Notes: generated from the sequence alone by a model not told the origin. A DNA stretch of 64,000 bases from Pseudomonas mucidolens (GCF_900106045.1 NZ_LT629802.1:3844001-3908000), one strand, 5' to 3'. Positions 19,164 to 29,836 are shown, numbered from the stretch's first letter. Made by a program: numbers and translations.

Positions 19164-19799
19164 TCAGGGAGTATCTGGCTGATTCGCCGGATGAGCCTGG
19201 ACAAACGCTGGGTGCTGTGCCGCCAAAGCGGCCACTCGCTGAATCCGTGGGTAGGCATCCAACGACACCTTGAAGCGCTCGGCCGCATACACCTGCGGAA
19301 TCAGAAACGCATCGGCCAGCCCCGGGAGCTCGCCAAAGCAAAACCCTTGATCGCCGATCAACTGCTCCACCGCGCCCAACCCCTGACTGATCCAGTGCCC
19401 GATCCATTCCAGCAGTTGCGTTTCGTCATGCCCCCACTGGCGCAACAGGTTCTGCGTACTCGAATTGTGCAACGGATGAACGTCACAACCGATGATCGAC
19501 GCCACAGCCCGTTCATGTGCACGGGCCACGAAGTCTTTGGAGAGCAGCGGTGGCTGTGGATAACGTTCGTCCAGGTATTCGATGATCGCCGGCGACTGAA
19601 TCAATAGCTCGCCGTCATTCGTGCGCAACGCTGGAACACGGCCTTGCGGGTTGATCGCCAGATATTCCGGCTGGCGATTGGCACCGCCGGCCGGCACCAA
19701 CAGGTTGATCGGCACAGCGGTGAAGTCCAGGCCCTTGAGCGCCAGGGCGATCCGGACCCGATAGGACGCAGTGGAGCGGTAGTAAGTATAGAGTTGCAT
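19164..19799 (-). CDS. maiA: Maleylacetoacetate isomerase
   Basis: A 211-residue zeta-class glutathione transferase. The N-terminal thioredoxin-like domain has the Ser-rich glutathione site (YRSTASYRVRIAL), and SPAIIEYLDERYP follows; the C-terminal domain is helical. It isomerises maleylacetoacetate to fumarylacetoacetate with glutathione, in the tyrosine/homogentisate pathway. The start at 19799 gives the family N terminus MQLYTYYRS. It lies 14 bases after fahA in the hmgA-fahA-maiA operon. Confidence 0.92.
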   Translation of the reverse strand: MQLYTYYRSTASYRVRIALALKGLDFTAVPINLLVPAGGANRQPEYLAINPQGRVPALRTNDGELLIQSPAIIEYLDERYPQPPLLSKDFVARAHERAVASIIGCDVHPLHNSSTQNLLRQWGHDETQLLEWIGHWISQGLGAVEQLIGDQGFCFGELPGLADAFLIPQVYAAERFKVSLDAYPRIQRVAALAAQHPAFVQAHPANQPDTP

Positions 19800-19813
19800 G
19801 CCCTTGCCCCTGG

Positions 19814-21112
19814 TTAGCGTGCCGCGACCACGGCGCCGCGGCATTCGCCGAAACCGATGGAAGCAAAACCGTCGCGGCTGCAACGGGCGCGCAGGATGAT
19901 TTCGTCGCCGTCTTCGAGGAACTTGCGTACCTCGCCTGAGGCCAGTTCAATCGGCTTTTTACCGCCTTCGGTGATTTCCAGCAGGCTGCCGAACTGCCCG
20001 GCCTGCGGCCCTGACAAGGTGCCCGAACCGAACAGATCACCGGCCTGCAACTGGCAGCCGTTGACGCTGTGGTGCGCAACCATTTGCGCGACGGTCCAGT
20101 ACATATGCCGAGTGTTGCTCAAGGTCAGGCGATGGGCCGGCAGGTTCTGCTCACGCATCGAGGCGGTGCTCAGCAATACCTCCAGTTCAATGTCAAACGC
20201 TCCGCCCGCTTGATCGCGTGTGTCCAGCAAGTAAGACAGCGGTTGTGGATCGCCTTCAGGACGCGCCGGTTGTGCCTTGCGAAAGGGTTCCAGGGCTTCG
20301 GCCGTCACCACCCACGGCGAAATGCTGGTGATGAAGCTTTTCGACAGGAACGGCCCCAGCGGCTGGTATTCCCACGCCTGGATATCGCGCGCCGACCAAT
20401 CGTTGAGCAGGCAGAAACCGGCAATGTGATCGGCAGCATCGCCAATGGCAATCGAATCGCCCATGGCATTGCCCTGGCCGATCCAGATGCCCAGCTCCAG
20501 CTCGTAATCGAGTCGCGCACACGGGCCGAACGTGGGCTCGGTCTGTCCAGCGGGCAGGGTTTGGCCCTTGGGCCGACGCACCTCGGTGCCAGACAGGCGG
20601 ATTGTCGATGCACGGCCGTGATAGCCGATCGGCACGTACTTGTAGTTAGGCAGCAATGGGTTGTCTGGGCGGAACAGTTTGCCGACGTTTTGCGCATGCT
20701 CGATGCCGACGTAAAAGTCAGTGTAATCGTTGATTTTCGCCGGCATGTGCATCTGGCAGTCAGCAGCCAGCGGTAGCACCTTGGCGCCCAGTGCTTGCAG
20801 TGGGTCCTGCAGGTTGCTGCCTTCGCCCAGCAATTCAAGCAGGCGTTCGCGCAAGGCCACTCGAGGGCCGCGCCCCAGCTCGAAAAACTCATTCAACTGG
20901 CCGCTGGCCGTCGCGTCGACGGCGCGGCGCGCTTCGCCGTCAAAGAAGTCCCGGGCGGCCTGCAGGTCAAGGATATGCTCACCGATGGCCACGCCACAGC
21001 GTGGCGCCGAACCGTCGAGGCTGAACACGCCGAGCGGCAGGTTTTGCAGAGGGAAATCCGCGTGACCATTGGCGGAGGCCACCCAACTGCGGGTGATGGT
21101 GGACTGAGTCAT
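19814..21112 (-). CDS. fahA: Fumarylacetoacetase
   Basis: 432 residues. It hydrolyses fumarylacetoacetate to fumarate and acetoacetate, the last step of tyrosine catabolism. Visible active-site elements are NDYTDFYVGIEHA (metal Asp and catalytic His), LDYELELGIW (metal Glu pair) and NDWSARDIQAWE. The start at 21112 is preceded by GGAG 6 bases away; only two bases separate it from the hmgA stop. Confidence 0.94.
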   Translation of the reverse strand: MTQSTITRSWVASANGHADFPLQNLPLGVFSLDGSAPRCGVAIGEHILDLQAARDFFDGEARRAVDATASGQLNEFFELGRGPRVALRERLLELLGEGSNLQDPLQALGAKVLPLAADCQMHMPAKINDYTDFYVGIEHAQNVGKLFRPDNPLLPNYKYVPIGYHGRASTIRLSGTEVRRPKGQTLPAGQTEPTFGPCARLDYELELGIWIGQGNAMGDSIAIGDAADHIAGFCLLNDWSARDIQAWEYQPLGPFLSKSFITSISPWVVTAEALEPFRKAQPARPEGDPQPLSYLLDTRDQAGGAFDIELEVLLSTASMREQNLPAHRLTLSNTRHMYWTVAQMVAHHSVNGCQLQAGDLFGSGTLSGPQAGQFGSLLEITEGGKKPIELASGEVRKFLEDGDEIILRARCSRDGFASIGFGECRGAVVAAR

Positions 21113-21114
21113 GG

Positions 21115-22407
21115 TTATCTCCGATTCGGATTGAAGGTTGCCGGCAACGAGGACCAGCAAGCGTCGTAATTGCTTTGCAACTGCGAGCACTCCAGGGCGT
21201 ATTGGGTCGGACGCAGCACTTGGCTGGTCTCGAACATGAAAGCCATGGTGTTCTCGATTTTGTGGGGCGCGAGGTCGACAGCGATCGCCTTGGTACAGGT
21301 CTCGCCATCCGGGCCGTGGGCGCTCATGCAACTGTGCAGTGACGCGCCGCCCGGCAGGAAGCCTTCAGCCTTGGCGTCGTAGGCACCCTGGATCAGGCCC
21401 ATGTATTCGTTCATCAGGTTGCGATGGAACCACGGTGGCCGGAAGGTGTTCTCGGCGACCATCCAGCGCGGCGGGAAGATCACAAAGTCGAGGTTGGCCA
21501 AACCGTGGACGCTGGTGGGCGAGGTCAACACGGTGAAGATCGAAGGGTCCGGGTGGTCGAAACTCACCGTGCCAATGGTGTTGAAACGACGCAAATCGTA
21601 CTTGTAAGGCACATTGTTGCCGTGCCAGGCCACGACGTTCAGCGGCGAATGGTCCAGCGTGCAACCCCAGAGTTCACCGAGAAATTTCTGCACCAACGGC
21701 GTCGGCTGCGACAGGTCTTCGTAGTGCGCCACGGGCGTGAGGAAGTCCCGCGGGTTGGCCAGGCCATTGCTGCCGATCGGTCCCAGGTCCGGCAGGCGCA
21801 GCGATGCGCCATGGTTTTCGGCGACATAGCCGCGCGCCTCGCCGTCCAGCAACTCGACGCGAAATTTCATGCCCCGTGGCACGACCACGATTTCCAGCGG
21901 TTCGACGTCAAGCACACCCAGCTCAGTGACGATGCGCAAACGGCCTTGTTCGGGAACGATCAACAACTCGCCGTCGGCATTAAAGAACACCCGCTCCATG
22001 GAACGGTTGGCGCGGTAATGATAGATGCTGATGCCGGTGGGGGTTTCCGAGCCGGTGTTGGCGACCATGCCGACCAGGCCGTCGATAAAGTCGGTCGCTT
22101 CCGCGGGAATCTGCAGCGGGTTCCAGCGCAGGCGATTGGGCGTCACGGCCCCCAATGGGCCGCCGGCCAGTTGCCGCTCAAGTTTGACGAATGGCGGATG
22201 ATTGGCCGACGGCTGAATGCGGTACAACCAGGTGCGTCGCGCCTCGCTGCGGAGCATGGTGAAGGCGGTGCCGGAGAACAATTCGGTGTACAGCCCGTAA
22301 GGGTTTTTTTGCGGCGAGTTCTGGCCGACAGGCAAGGCGCCGGGCAAGGCCTCGCTGGCGAACTCATTACCAAAGCCCGATTGGTAGGCCAAGGAATCAA
22401 GGGACAT
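21115..22407 (-). CDS. hmgA: Homogentisate 1,2-dioxygenase
   Basis: A 430-residue non-haem iron cupin enzyme that opens the homogentisate ring to maleylacetoacetate. Recognisable stretches are [19 protein letters not shown] at the N terminus and [13 protein letters not shown] and [14 protein letters not shown] near the iron site. It has a strong ribosome site (GAGGAGG) and is first gene of the hmgA-fahA-maiA operon. It is divergent from hmgR, whose candidate operators lie in between. In pseudomonads loss of this gene gives brown pyomelanin. Confidence 0.96.
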   Translation of the reverse strand: MSLDSLAYQSGFGNEFASEALPGALPVGQNSPQKNPYGLYTELFSGTAFTMLRSEARRTWLYRIQPSANHPPFVKLERQLAGGPLGAVTPNRLRWNPLQIPAEATDFIDGLVGMVANTGSETPTGISIYHYRANRSMERVFFNADGELLIVPEQGRLRIVTELGVLDVEPLEIVVVPRGMKFRVELLDGEARGYVAENHGASLRLPDLGPIGSNGLANPRDFLTPVAHYEDLSQPTPLVQKFLGELWGCTLDHSPLNVVAWHGNNVPYKYDLRRFNTIGTVSFDHPDPSIFTVLTSPTSVHGLANLDFVIFPPRWMVAENTFRPPWFHRNLMNEYMGLIQGAYDAKAEGFLPGGASLHSCMSAHGPDGETCTKAIAVDLAPHKIENTMAFMFETSQVLRPTQYALECSQLQSNYDACWSSLPATFNPNRR

Positions 22408-22483
22408 GACGCCTCCTCAAGTGGAGTGAACAGCACCGCGCCGCCCTCTTGAAGATGCCTGCGCAGGCTGTCGTTATTTTTAT

Positions 22484-22518
22484 CGTAATCCAATTACGCA
22501 TAACGTAATTTGATTGGT
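22484..22518. promoter_or_regulatory. Tandem candidate HmgR operators
   Basis: Two 15-base elements with the same pattern, CGTAATCCAATTACG at 22484-22498 and CGTAATTTGATTGGT at 22504-22518, start 20 bases apart, about two helical turns. The first is a perfect palindrome (6-bp arms, 3-base spacer); the second keeps the left arm. They lie between hmgA and hmgR, where an IclR-type repressor should bind. Confidence 0.65.
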
Positions 22519-22562
22519 ATCGAGCGTCAAGCTATAAAGACCGCCATTCGTCCCTGAGATAC

Positions 22563-23360
22563 ATGCCCTCCATGGAAAAGCCGCTCGCTACCCGCGACAC
22601 CGGTAAACAGAAAGTCCGCTCGGCCGAGGTCGGCACCGACATCCTCAAGGCCTTGGCCGAACTGTCGCCCGCCACATCCCTGTCGCGCCTTGCCGAACAT
22701 GTGCAGATGCCCGCCAGTAAGGTCCATCGCTATTTGCAGGCGTTGATTGCCTCGGGCTTTGCCGAACAGAACGCCGCCACCAACCATTACGGCCTGGGTC
22801 GCGAAGCCTTGCGCGTGGGGCTCGCCGCGCTGGGCAGCATGGACGTGCTGAAAGTCGCCGCCCTGCCGCTGGCGGAGTTGCGCGACGAGTTGAATGAAAC
22901 CTGCTTTCTGGCGGTATGGGGCAACCAGGGCCCGACCGTAGTGCATATCGAACCGGCCGTGCGCGCAGTCACCGTGGTCACACAATTGGGCTCGGTGCTG
23001 CCACTGCTCAGCTCTTCCACTGGGCTGGTATTCAGCGCGTTCCTGGCGCCTCGGGAAACCGTGGCGTTGCGCGACCAGGAGATCCAGGCCGGCAGCGCGC
23101 ATACGCTGGCGGACGATCAGGCTTACGCGCAAACCTGCGAACAGATTCGCCAGCGCGGCCTGCACTTTGTGCATGGTTTGCTGATGCCTGGGGTCGATGC
23201 ATTGTCGGCCCCGGTGTTCAACGCCATGGGGCATGTGGCGGCGGTGCTGACGGTGGTTGGGCCAACCTCGTTATTCCACGCCGATGAAGACGGGCCGGCG
23301 GCCAGGCAGCTGTTGGCCGCAAGCCAAGCGGTGAGTTGGCGCATGGGCTACCAACCTTAG
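22563..23360 (+). CDS. hmgR: IclR-family repressor of the homogentisate pathway
   Basis: 265 residues. An N-terminal winged HTH spans about 20-80 ([22 protein letters not shown] in shortened form, key [11 protein letters not shown]). The C-terminal IclR effector-binding domain spans about 90-260. In P. putida HmgR represses hmgABC and homogentisate relieves it. The divergent position next to hmgA supports the same role. A second ATG at 22572 is an alternative start. The stop overlaps that of the convergent LuxR gene by four bases. Confidence 0.88.
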   Translation: MPSMEKPLATRDTGKQKVRSAEVGTDILKALAELSPATSLSRLAEHVQMPASKVHRYLQALIASGFAEQNAATNHYGLGREALRVGLAALGSMDVLKVAALPLAELRDELNETCFLAVWGNQGPTVVHIEPAVRAVTVVTQLGSVLPLLSSSTGLVFSAFLAPRETVALRDQEIQAGSAHTLADDQAYAQTCEQIRQRGLHFVHGLLMPGVDALSAPVFNAMGHVAAVLTVVGPTSLFHADEDGPAARQLLAASQAVSWRMGYQP

Positions 23361-25897
23361 CCCATCAAACCCAGCGTCTTGGCCTTGGCCACGGCCTGGG
23401 TCCGCCGCTCCACCCCCAACTTGCTGTGAATCCTGCGCGCATGGGTTTTCACCGTGTGCAGAGAGATGAACAACTGGTCGGCGATTTCCAGGTTGGAGTT
23501 ACCCAACGCAATCAGTTGCAGCACCTCCAGCTCGCGTTGGCTGAGGGGATTATCTCCCATCACCGCCACCTGCTCCTGGGGCTCCAACCCCAATTCGCTC
23601 AACAAACCCGGCTGGCGCAAGCGCAGTTCGCGAATCGCCTGCTGCACCTGACACCGCCCCGCCAGTTCCAGGCCGGCTTGCAATGAGCGCACCGCCAGGG
23701 CTCGATCGCCCTGTTGCCAGGCCACCTCCCCCAAGACCAGATGCAACTCCACTTCCAGGCATTGCATACCGCGCAGGCGGGCGGCCTCCAGCAGGGTCGC
23801 GAGCCGGGCGATGGGTTGATCGGCGCAGCGCAGTTTTACCTGGGCCAGCACCAACAGGTATTCCAGCCTGGGGATCAGCTCCAAGGTAGCGGGCGGCGCC
23901 TGCTTGGCGTTCGGTCCTTGAAAGTGGCGCAGCACCCGACTGACCGCCTCCAGGGTCAGTTCGGCGCGCCCTTGCTGCAGCCAGAAATGCCCACTGAGCA
24001 ACAGCAATACCGCCCGGTACACGGTGTCGGGTACTTGTCGCTGCTGCATCAGACGTTCGGCATCACGCAACTGGATAAACGCCTGGGCGTAATCACCCTG
24101 GTTGGCCGCCAGCATCGCGAGCCCGAGGAAGCCATAAAGCGCACGTTTGTCCTGGCTCTGCTGACAGATCTGCAAACCTGATGCGAGGCATTGAGCGGCC
24201 CGTTCATCCTGCCCTTGACGCAAGGCCAGATGCCCACGCCGCAGGGTGATCCGGCCTATCAATGGACCCACCTTGAGGTGTTGCTGCCCCAGCATTGCCT
24301 GAACATTTTCCAACAGACTCTGGGCCCGATGCGGTGCGCCACGCTGTTCCAGCAATTGCGCGTGATCCAGTTCAAGCACGGCTTCGAGCAGCAGTGAGCC
24401 ATGCGCGCGTGCCAGGCACAGCGCCTGGCGATTCAGCGCTTGGGCGACATCCAGTTCGCCGCGTAACAGCGCTTGCTGGGTCAACCCGGACAAGCACATC
24501 AGGCGCGATGTCCAGGCGCTGTCCGGCAAATCCTCCAGGGCTTCGAGAAAGTGCTCGCGGGCGCGTGTCGCTTCACCATCCAGATGCAACAACCAACCCC
24601 ATTGCGCCTGCCAACGCGCCAGCAAATGACGTTGCAAGGACGCCGAGGGTTGTGGGGTGAAACGCGCCAACTGGTTGATACATTGCGCCGCCCGATCGAA
24701 GCGCCCGGCGAACAACAAGGCGGCCGTGACCAGACCCACCAGTTGCGCCGACCCGAGCATCAGTTCATCACCATGCTGTTCATGCAAGCGCAACAACAGC
24801 ACCGCATTTTGCTGGCGGAACAGATCCTCAAAACTGAAGTGTTGCAACAAGCTGACCGCCATTTCGTATTCCTGCGCCAGCAACGCCTGTTCAAAAGCGG
24901 CCTGCCAGTCCTCTGCGGCGGTGAACCATTGGCAGGCGCGCCGATGCCAGGAGCGCTTGGCCGGCCAGGGTTCGTCCCGCAGCAGTTGGGCCAAGGGCGC
25001 GAACACCTGCAACCAGTCCGGCGAGTCTTCCCACGGCTCGATAAACGCACCCAACGCCTGCAAATTGCGCAGGTGATTGACGCCGTCGCCACATCCGAAC
25101 AGGTGCTCACACAATGCCGGATTGAACCGTGGCAAGTGCGCCAGCACGCGCCAGGCCTCCTCCAGCTCTTCAGGCAAAGTGCTGAACAATTCGTGTTGCA
25201 GATAATCGAGCAGCGTCTGGGATCGTCCATGCCAGGCGCAGCTATCCGGTGGATGATCACCCTCCAGCAGGGCTACACGCACGCCGGCGCACCAGCCCGC
25301 GCTGAACTGCAGCACCTTGTCAGCGGTTTGCCCGGCATTCGCGTGGTGGCTGATGAGCAACTGGACTTCATCTCGGTCAAAGGCCAGTTCCGCGCCAGTG
25401 CATTCCCACAACTCATCATCGAGCAGCAACCGCGGCCAGTTGCAGGCCGGCCGGCGCCGCGCGCCCAGCCACCAGGTCAGCGCAGGGCTGCTGGCCACCA
25501 GTAGGCGATCCAGCAAAGCATCCAGTGCGGGCGCAGGAACCCGGCAATAATCATCGAGAAACAGCCAGGCCGCAGACTGCCAGCGGCTCAGGTCCACTGC
25601 CAACGTGCTCTCATCGACAAACACCAGGCCCAGGCTTTGGGCCAGGCGCTGACAAAATTCGATGGGGTCGAGGGCGATCCCATTCAGGGGCAACCAATAG
25701 ACCTGGACACTGGCCGGCGCCTGCAATGCACATTCGGCCAGCAACGCGCTCTTGCCGCTGCCGGCCGGCGCGCAGAGTAATTTCACCCGCGCCTCGGCCG
25801 TCAGCAGTGGCTCGCTCAGGCGCGGGCGCGACAGATGATGGGAAGACAAACGTGGCATGAATCCAGGACGATCCAGACAACGGGTCATGGCGGTCAT
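23357..25897 (-). CDS. Large MalT-like LuxR-family ATP-dependent regulator
   Basis: 846 residues. A P-loop lies near the N terminus ([13 protein letters not shown], about 43-55) in a STAND/AAA-type domain. A long helical-repeat (TPR/MalT) middle follows, then a C-terminal LuxR HTH ([22 protein letters not shown], shortened; key [10 protein letters not shown]). Such LAL/MalT regulators activate transcription after inducer and ATP binding. It is transcribed in the same direction as the DUF1329/DUF1302 genes, separated by a terminator and REP pair; regulation of those genes is inferred from adjacency. The ATG at 25897 follows AAGGGA. Confidence 0.85.
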   Translation of the reverse strand: MTAMTRCLDRPGFMPRLSSHHLSRPRLSEPLLTAEARVKLLCAPAGSGKSALLAECALQAPASVQVYWLPLNGIALDPIEFCQRLAQSLGLVFVDESTLAVDLSRWQSAAWLFLDDYCRVPAPALDALLDRLLVASSPALTWWLGARRRPACNWPRLLLDDELWECTGAELAFDRDEVQLLISHHANAGQTADKVLQFSAGWCAGVRVALLEGDHPPDSCAWHGRSQTLLDYLQHELFSTLPEELEEAWRVLAHLPRFNPALCEHLFGCGDGVNHLRNLQALGAFIEPWEDSPDWLQVFAPLAQLLRDEPWPAKRSWHRRACQWFTAAEDWQAAFEQALLAQEYEMAVSLLQHFSFEDLFRQQNAVLLLRLHEQHGDELMLGSAQLVGLVTAALLFAGRFDRAAQCINQLARFTPQPSASLQRHLLARWQAQWGWLLHLDGEATRAREHFLEALEDLPDSAWTSRLMCLSGLTQQALLRGELDVAQALNRQALCLARAHGSLLLEAVLELDHAQLLEQRGAPHRAQSLLENVQAMLGQQHLKVGPLIGRITLRRGHLALRQGQDERAAQCLASGLQICQQSQDKRALYGFLGLAMLAANQGDYAQAFIQLRDAERLMQQRQVPDTVYRAVLLLLSGHFWLQQGRAELTLEAVSRVLRHFQGPNAKQAPPATLELIPRLEYLLVLAQVKLRCADQPIARLATLLEAARLRGMQCLEVELHLVLGEVAWQQGDRALAVRSLQAGLELAGRCQVQQAIRELRLRQPGLLSELGLEPQEQVAVMGDNPLSQRELEVLQLIALGNSNLEIADQLFISLHTVKTHARRIHSKLGVERRTQAVAKAKTLGLMG

Positions 25898-26002
25898 TAC
25901 AGCGTCCCTTTATTATTTTTATCCGGCCTGCGGCCTACCGTAGTCCTGTGGTGGCCGGTTGTTGAAGAAGTATTCAGCGGGCTGATTGATCGACATAAAA
26001 AA

Positions 26003-26026
26003 GCCGGGCGCCAAAAGGCGCCCGGC
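26003..26026 (-). terminator. Intrinsic terminator of the DUF1302-DUF1329 unit
   Basis: Perfect 10-bp stem GCCGGGCGCC / GGCGCCCGGC with a 4-base loop and an A6 run on the + side, read as a T-run by minus-strand transcription. It lies about 220 bases past the DUF1329 stop, beyond the REP pair. Confidence 0.8.
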
Positions 26027-26055
26027 GGGAGATCTGAAAGGCCTGAAAAAGCGCT

Positions 26056-26190
26056 TGTGGCGAGGGGGCTTGTCCCCCGTTGGGCTGCGCAGCAGCCCCA
26101 AATCCAGGCGCCGAGGAGTACCTGAAGCACCGCACTTGTCATTATCGGGGCTGCTGCGCAGCCCAACGGGGGACAAGCCCCCTCGCCACA
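26056..26190. repeat. Inverted pair of long REP elements
   Basis: Two 44-base copies in inverted orientation (26056-26099 and 26147-26190) with no mismatches over the arms, separated by 47 bases. The core is GTGGCGAGGGGGCTTGTCCCC, followed by a GGGCTGCGCAGCAGCCC hairpin. This is a typical pseudomonad REP doublet in a 3' intergenic position. Confidence 0.85.
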
Positions 26191-26248
26191 AAAGCGGAAT
26201 CAGGCGCTTCACTTGCTTAACTGAACCGCAAATGTCCGACCTCCAGTC

Positions 26249-27616
26249 TCAGCGCACGCCCGAGGTGCGCAACGCGGCAGGTGTGTAGTCCGCTGCCCTA
26301 GCATCAAAGCCGAACACAAAGCTGCTTTTCTCCTCGTTTTTCATGCCGAGGGCGAGGTAGCGGCCGGCGATGATGTCGTACAGCGTTTCGACGGTGTAGG
26401 CCGGTGTCTGGTGGTTGTAGTAGAACTGCGCATGCCCCTCGGCGACGCGCCACAGTTGACCGCGGCCGTCATAGTGGTCCACCAGCGCGACCTGCCAGCT
26501 GTCTTCGTCGATGTACATATGGCGCTTGGCGTAGATATGCCGCTCGCTGGGCTTGACCGTGCCGACGACTTCCCAGACCCGGTGCAGCTCGTAGCGGGTC
26601 AGGTCCTGATTGATGTGCCCGGCCTTGATGATGTCGTCGTATTTGAGGGACGGCGAATCGAGCTTGTAGCTGTTGTAGGGGATGTACATTTCCTTCTTGC
26701 CCACCAGTTTCCAATCGTAACGATCTGGCGCACCGGAGAACATATCGAAGTTGTCCGAGGTGCGCAGACCGTCCGAAGCGGTACCCGGCCCGTCGTAGGC
26801 AACTTGCGGCGCACGGCGTACCCGACGCTGGCCGGCGTTGTAGATCCAGGCCAGACGTGGCTCTTTCACCTGATCGAGGGTTTCATGCACCAGCAGCACG
26901 TTGCCCGCCAGGCGCGCCGGCGCCGTTACCGATTGCTTGAAGAAGGTCAGCACGTTGGCACCCTTGGCCGGGTCCATGTCCGGGATCAGTTGCGGCACCG
27001 CCACTTCCTCTTCAAACCGGATCGGCGTGTAGCTGCCGTTGGTCTGCGGGGTAGCCTGGGTAATGATGCGTCGCAGGTTGCCGCCGTGGTAACGGGTGAT
27101 GTGGTTCCACAACACTTCGACACCGTTTTTCGGAATCGGAAAAGCGTAGTAACGGTTGCCGGTGAAGTTCTCCAGGCCGTTGCCATCGTTGATCGACTTG
27201 ACGTTCAGCGCGCTGCGCTTGATCGATTCATAGATGTCCTCCGGCAGATTGACCGTGCGATGGGTCGGATACACCGGAATCTTGTAGGTTTCGGGATAAC
27301 GCTTGAACATCGCGACCTGACCGTCGGACAGCTTGTCCTTGTACTGATCGACGGTGGCGGCGGTGATCACGAACAGCGGTTTTTCAGTGGCGAACGGATC
27401 GGCCAGAAAGCCCTTGCTGTCTACCGCGCCGGCGTTTTTCGGGATGCCTCCGGTCCAGGCCGGAATCGAGCCATCCGCGTTACCGGCCATCTCGGCGCCC
27501 ACCGGCGTCAGGCTGGTACCCAGCTTGGCGGCTTCTTCCGGTGACACCGCGGCCATCACGTTGGCAGCCAACAGGCTGAAGGCCAGCACGCCGCACTGCA
27601 AAATCATCTTACGCAT
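26249..27616 (-). CDS. DUF1329 exported protein
   Basis: 455 residues with a cleavable signal peptide (MRKMILQCGVLAFSLLAANVMA, shortened: cut after NVMA). The body matches DUF1329 (GFLADPFATEKPLFVITAA, YHGGNLRRIITQATPQTNG, shortened in each case). This family has a LolA/LolB-like fold and commonly follows a DUF1302 gene. It lies 26 bases downstream of the DUF1302 gene in the same operon. An outer-membrane lipid or ester transport role is often proposed, but function is not established. Confidence 0.85.
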   Translation of the reverse strand: MRKMILQCGVLAFSLLAANVMAAVSPEEAAKLGTSLTPVGAEMAGNADGSIPAWTGGIPKNAGAVDSKGFLADPFATEKPLFVITAATVDQYKDKLSDGQVAMFKRYPETYKIPVYPTHRTVNLPEDIYESIKRSALNVKSINDGNGLENFTGNRYYAFPIPKNGVEVLWNHITRYHGGNLRRIITQATPQTNGSYTPIRFEEEVAVPQLIPDMDPAKGANVLTFFKQSVTAPARLAGNVLLVHETLDQVKEPRLAWIYNAGQRRVRRAPQVAYDGPGTASDGLRTSDNFDMFSGAPDRYDWKLVGKKEMYIPYNSYKLDSPSLKYDDIIKAGHINQDLTRYELHRVWEVVGTVKPSERHIYAKRHMYIDEDSWQVALVDHYDGRGQLWRVAEGHAQFYYNHQTPAYTVETLYDIIAGRYLALGMKNEEKSSFVFGFDARAADYTPAALRTSGVR

Positions 27617-27642
27617 AATTTCTTGTCCTTCTTTAAGCCAAA

Positions 27643-29433
27643 TCAGAAGTTCACGCCGAAGCTGAGGGCGAGAAAGTCACGGTCGGTCAGGGTGTTGTAG
27701 TCCCCCCCGAAAAAGTCGGTGTAGCTCAGGCTCGCGGTGTAGGTGTTGCGGTAGTCCGCATCGACACCGACGCTGAGGGCCTTGGCGCCTTCGTTGAACA
27801 GACCGTTGGGGCCATAACCCTTGACGTCATGGGACCAGGACAGGTTGGGCTTGAGGTTGATCCCGGCTATCACGTTGCTGTAATCGAGGATGGCCCTGGC
27901 GCGATACCCCCAGGAAGTGGCAGTCACGAAGCCGTCGGTGTCTCCACCAAAACCGTATTGGCCGTAGACCGAATCGCGGCCGTAGCGCAGTTTGGTCTTC
28001 GCCTCCAGCCCGCCGACCCGCACGATGGCTGCCTCACCCACCAGGGTCAGGCGTTCGGCGCCCAGGACCTGATCGAAGAACTGGGTCATGGTGGTTTGGA
28101 ACTGCGTGATTTCCTTACGACGGTAGCCAGTGTTGTCGGCGCCGAATGAGCTGCTGATCGGCGAAGCGGCGTTGCCGGCAATCGGGTTGAGCAGCGCCAG
28201 CGTCAGGTCCGTGGTGTTGAGTTGCACAGGTGCGTTGGGGCGATAGCTGATTTCCCCGGTCCAGGCAGTGCCAGTGGGCAAGGTCGTGGCAAAGCTGGCG
28301 CCGTACAGGCGAATGTCTTCCGGATATTCAAGGTAGTACTGACCCCGCCCAAGCATGACGCTCTGGGCCAGCCCGGCGCCGGAGCCCGGCGCAATCCCAT
28401 TGGCCGCGTTGATGATGCCGCCAATCGTCGCCAGGTTGGTGTTGGCGGTAATGGTGCCCACGGTCGGTGTACGGCTGTGGTAGTTCATGAAGTACAGGCC
28501 GTATTCGGTATCGTCACCCAACCAGCGCAACGCCATGCCAAACTGCCCGGAATCCCGCGCATCGCGGTCGCCGGCGCGGCGCACGATCACGCCTTCATCG
28601 GTCACGCCAAAACCCTGGCCAAACGCGGCGGCCACCGGTTGCAAAGGACTGATCGCCGGGCTGCCGACGGTGTAGTTGTCGGTGCAGCCATCCGCGGCCA
28701 CGTCACCCCCAAAGAAGGTGCCGCAGTTATCCAGCACAGTCTGGTCCCACTCCAACTGGTAGAACCCTTCCACCGTCAGTTGGTTGGTCAACCCCTGTGA
28801 AGCAAAGAGCATATTGACCGGGATCAGCCCCTCCTTGATCTCGGCGCCCGGACGGCGAAAGGCCGAAACATCGACGGGGTTGATGCTGTTGATGGAGTTG
28901 CCGATGAAGGTACTTTCGCCCCAACTGACCACCTGCTTACCGCCGCGCACGGTGCCCGGCAGGCCGCCCAGGGAGTAGTTGTGATAGACGAAGGCATCGA
29001 GGATCTGCGCACCGCTGGACTTGAAGCCCTCTTTGCGGTTGTGATCGCTGATCTGCTTGAACTCGCGGTTTTCATCCTTGAGCTCGAAGTCGTACCAGTA
29101 CTTGCCACGGACGAAGACACCGGTGTCGCCGTACTTGAGTTCAAGGTCATGCAGCCCCTTGAAGATCTTCGAAAAGGTCTCGCCTTTCTTGAAGTTCTGA
29201 CGTCCATCATCTCCGGTAGAAGCCTGGCCGCTGCCACCATTGACGGTGCCCACCAACTTGCTGCCGGCATCACGCATGCCCCAGCTGGCACCTACCGACA
29301 GTGACGAATCGAATTGCCCTTCGATCTCGCCGATATTGAACGAAACAGCCTGCGCCTGTGCGCAGCATCCCAACGCAACCGCAGCAGCCAGCGCCTGTGG
29401 CCTGAAGATGGCGCGCATTGTTGTTTTTGTCAT
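27643..29433 (-). CDS. DUF1302 outer-membrane porin-like protein
   Basis: 596 residues. The signal peptide ends near residue 29 (AQAQA). The rest has alternating beta-strand character and a C terminus ending in Phe (LALSFGVNF), as expected for an outer-membrane barrel. DUF1302 proteins pair with DUF1329 and, in many pseudomonads, with a nearby LuxR/MalT regulator and RND/MMPL transporter; no MMPL gene is in this window. The start ATG at 29433 is preceded by GGGGAAG. A hydrophobic substrate is inferred only. Confidence 0.85.
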   Translation of the reverse strand: MTKTTMRAIFRPQALAAAVALGCCAQAQAVSFNIGEIEGQFDSSLSVGASWGMRDAGSKLVGTVNGGSGQASTGDDGRQNFKKGETFSKIFKGLHDLELKYGDTGVFVRGKYWYDFELKDENREFKQISDHNRKEGFKSSGAQILDAFVYHNYSLGGLPGTVRGGKQVVSWGESTFIGNSINSINPVDVSAFRRPGAEIKEGLIPVNMLFASQGLTNQLTVEGFYQLEWDQTVLDNCGTFFGGDVAADGCTDNYTVGSPAISPLQPVAAAFGQGFGVTDEGVIVRRAGDRDARDSGQFGMALRWLGDDTEYGLYFMNYHSRTPTVGTITANTNLATIGGIINAANGIAPGSGAGLAQSVMLGRGQYYLEYPEDIRLYGASFATTLPTGTAWTGEISYRPNAPVQLNTTDLTLALLNPIAGNAASPISSSFGADNTGYRRKEITQFQTTMTQFFDQVLGAERLTLVGEAAIVRVGGLEAKTKLRYGRDSVYGQYGFGGDTDGFVTATSWGYRARAILDYSNVIAGINLKPNLSWSHDVKGYGPNGLFNEGAKALSVGVDADYRNTYTASLSYTDFFGGDYNTLTDRDFLALSFGVNF

Positions 29434-29836
29434 GCGTCTTCCCCGGTGATGTGACAGAAGGCCCCACCCTACTGCCCGGGATCAGGAGCGATAAGCGCAC
29501 CAAGGAGGTATTCGCTTTGTCGCTCGAAAGGATTACAGGACGCTCTGGTCGGGGTTCTACCGACGGCATCGACCGGATGGATAAAGGGTCATCAGGAGGA
29601 TGGATGAAACAACAGTGTCAGCCCAATGACTGTTGCAGATTCAGTAACAGTCAATGTCAGGAAAGAGTATTTTTCATTTGGGTAGCGAGGACTATTCTTA
29701 CCGGACTTTCAGGACAAACCGTCCGCTTCCACTCGGGAAGGAAAGCCAGTTTTGAATGGATTGATCCGTACTTGTCAGTCCAGTACCGGTGTTCACTGAC
29801 GTTGATTTGTAGCTCCTTGATCCAACGTCTTGCTTC
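29434..29836. other. Long intergenic region with possible small RNA
   Basis: About 400 bases without a credible protein gene, upstream of DUF1302 and downstream (on +) of nothing annotated. It ends in a strong +strand terminator at 29837-29864 that has no annotated gene to terminate. Several GGA motifs occur between 29650 and 29760. A small RNA on the + strand is the simplest explanation, but no clear promoter was identified. Confidence 0.4.
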
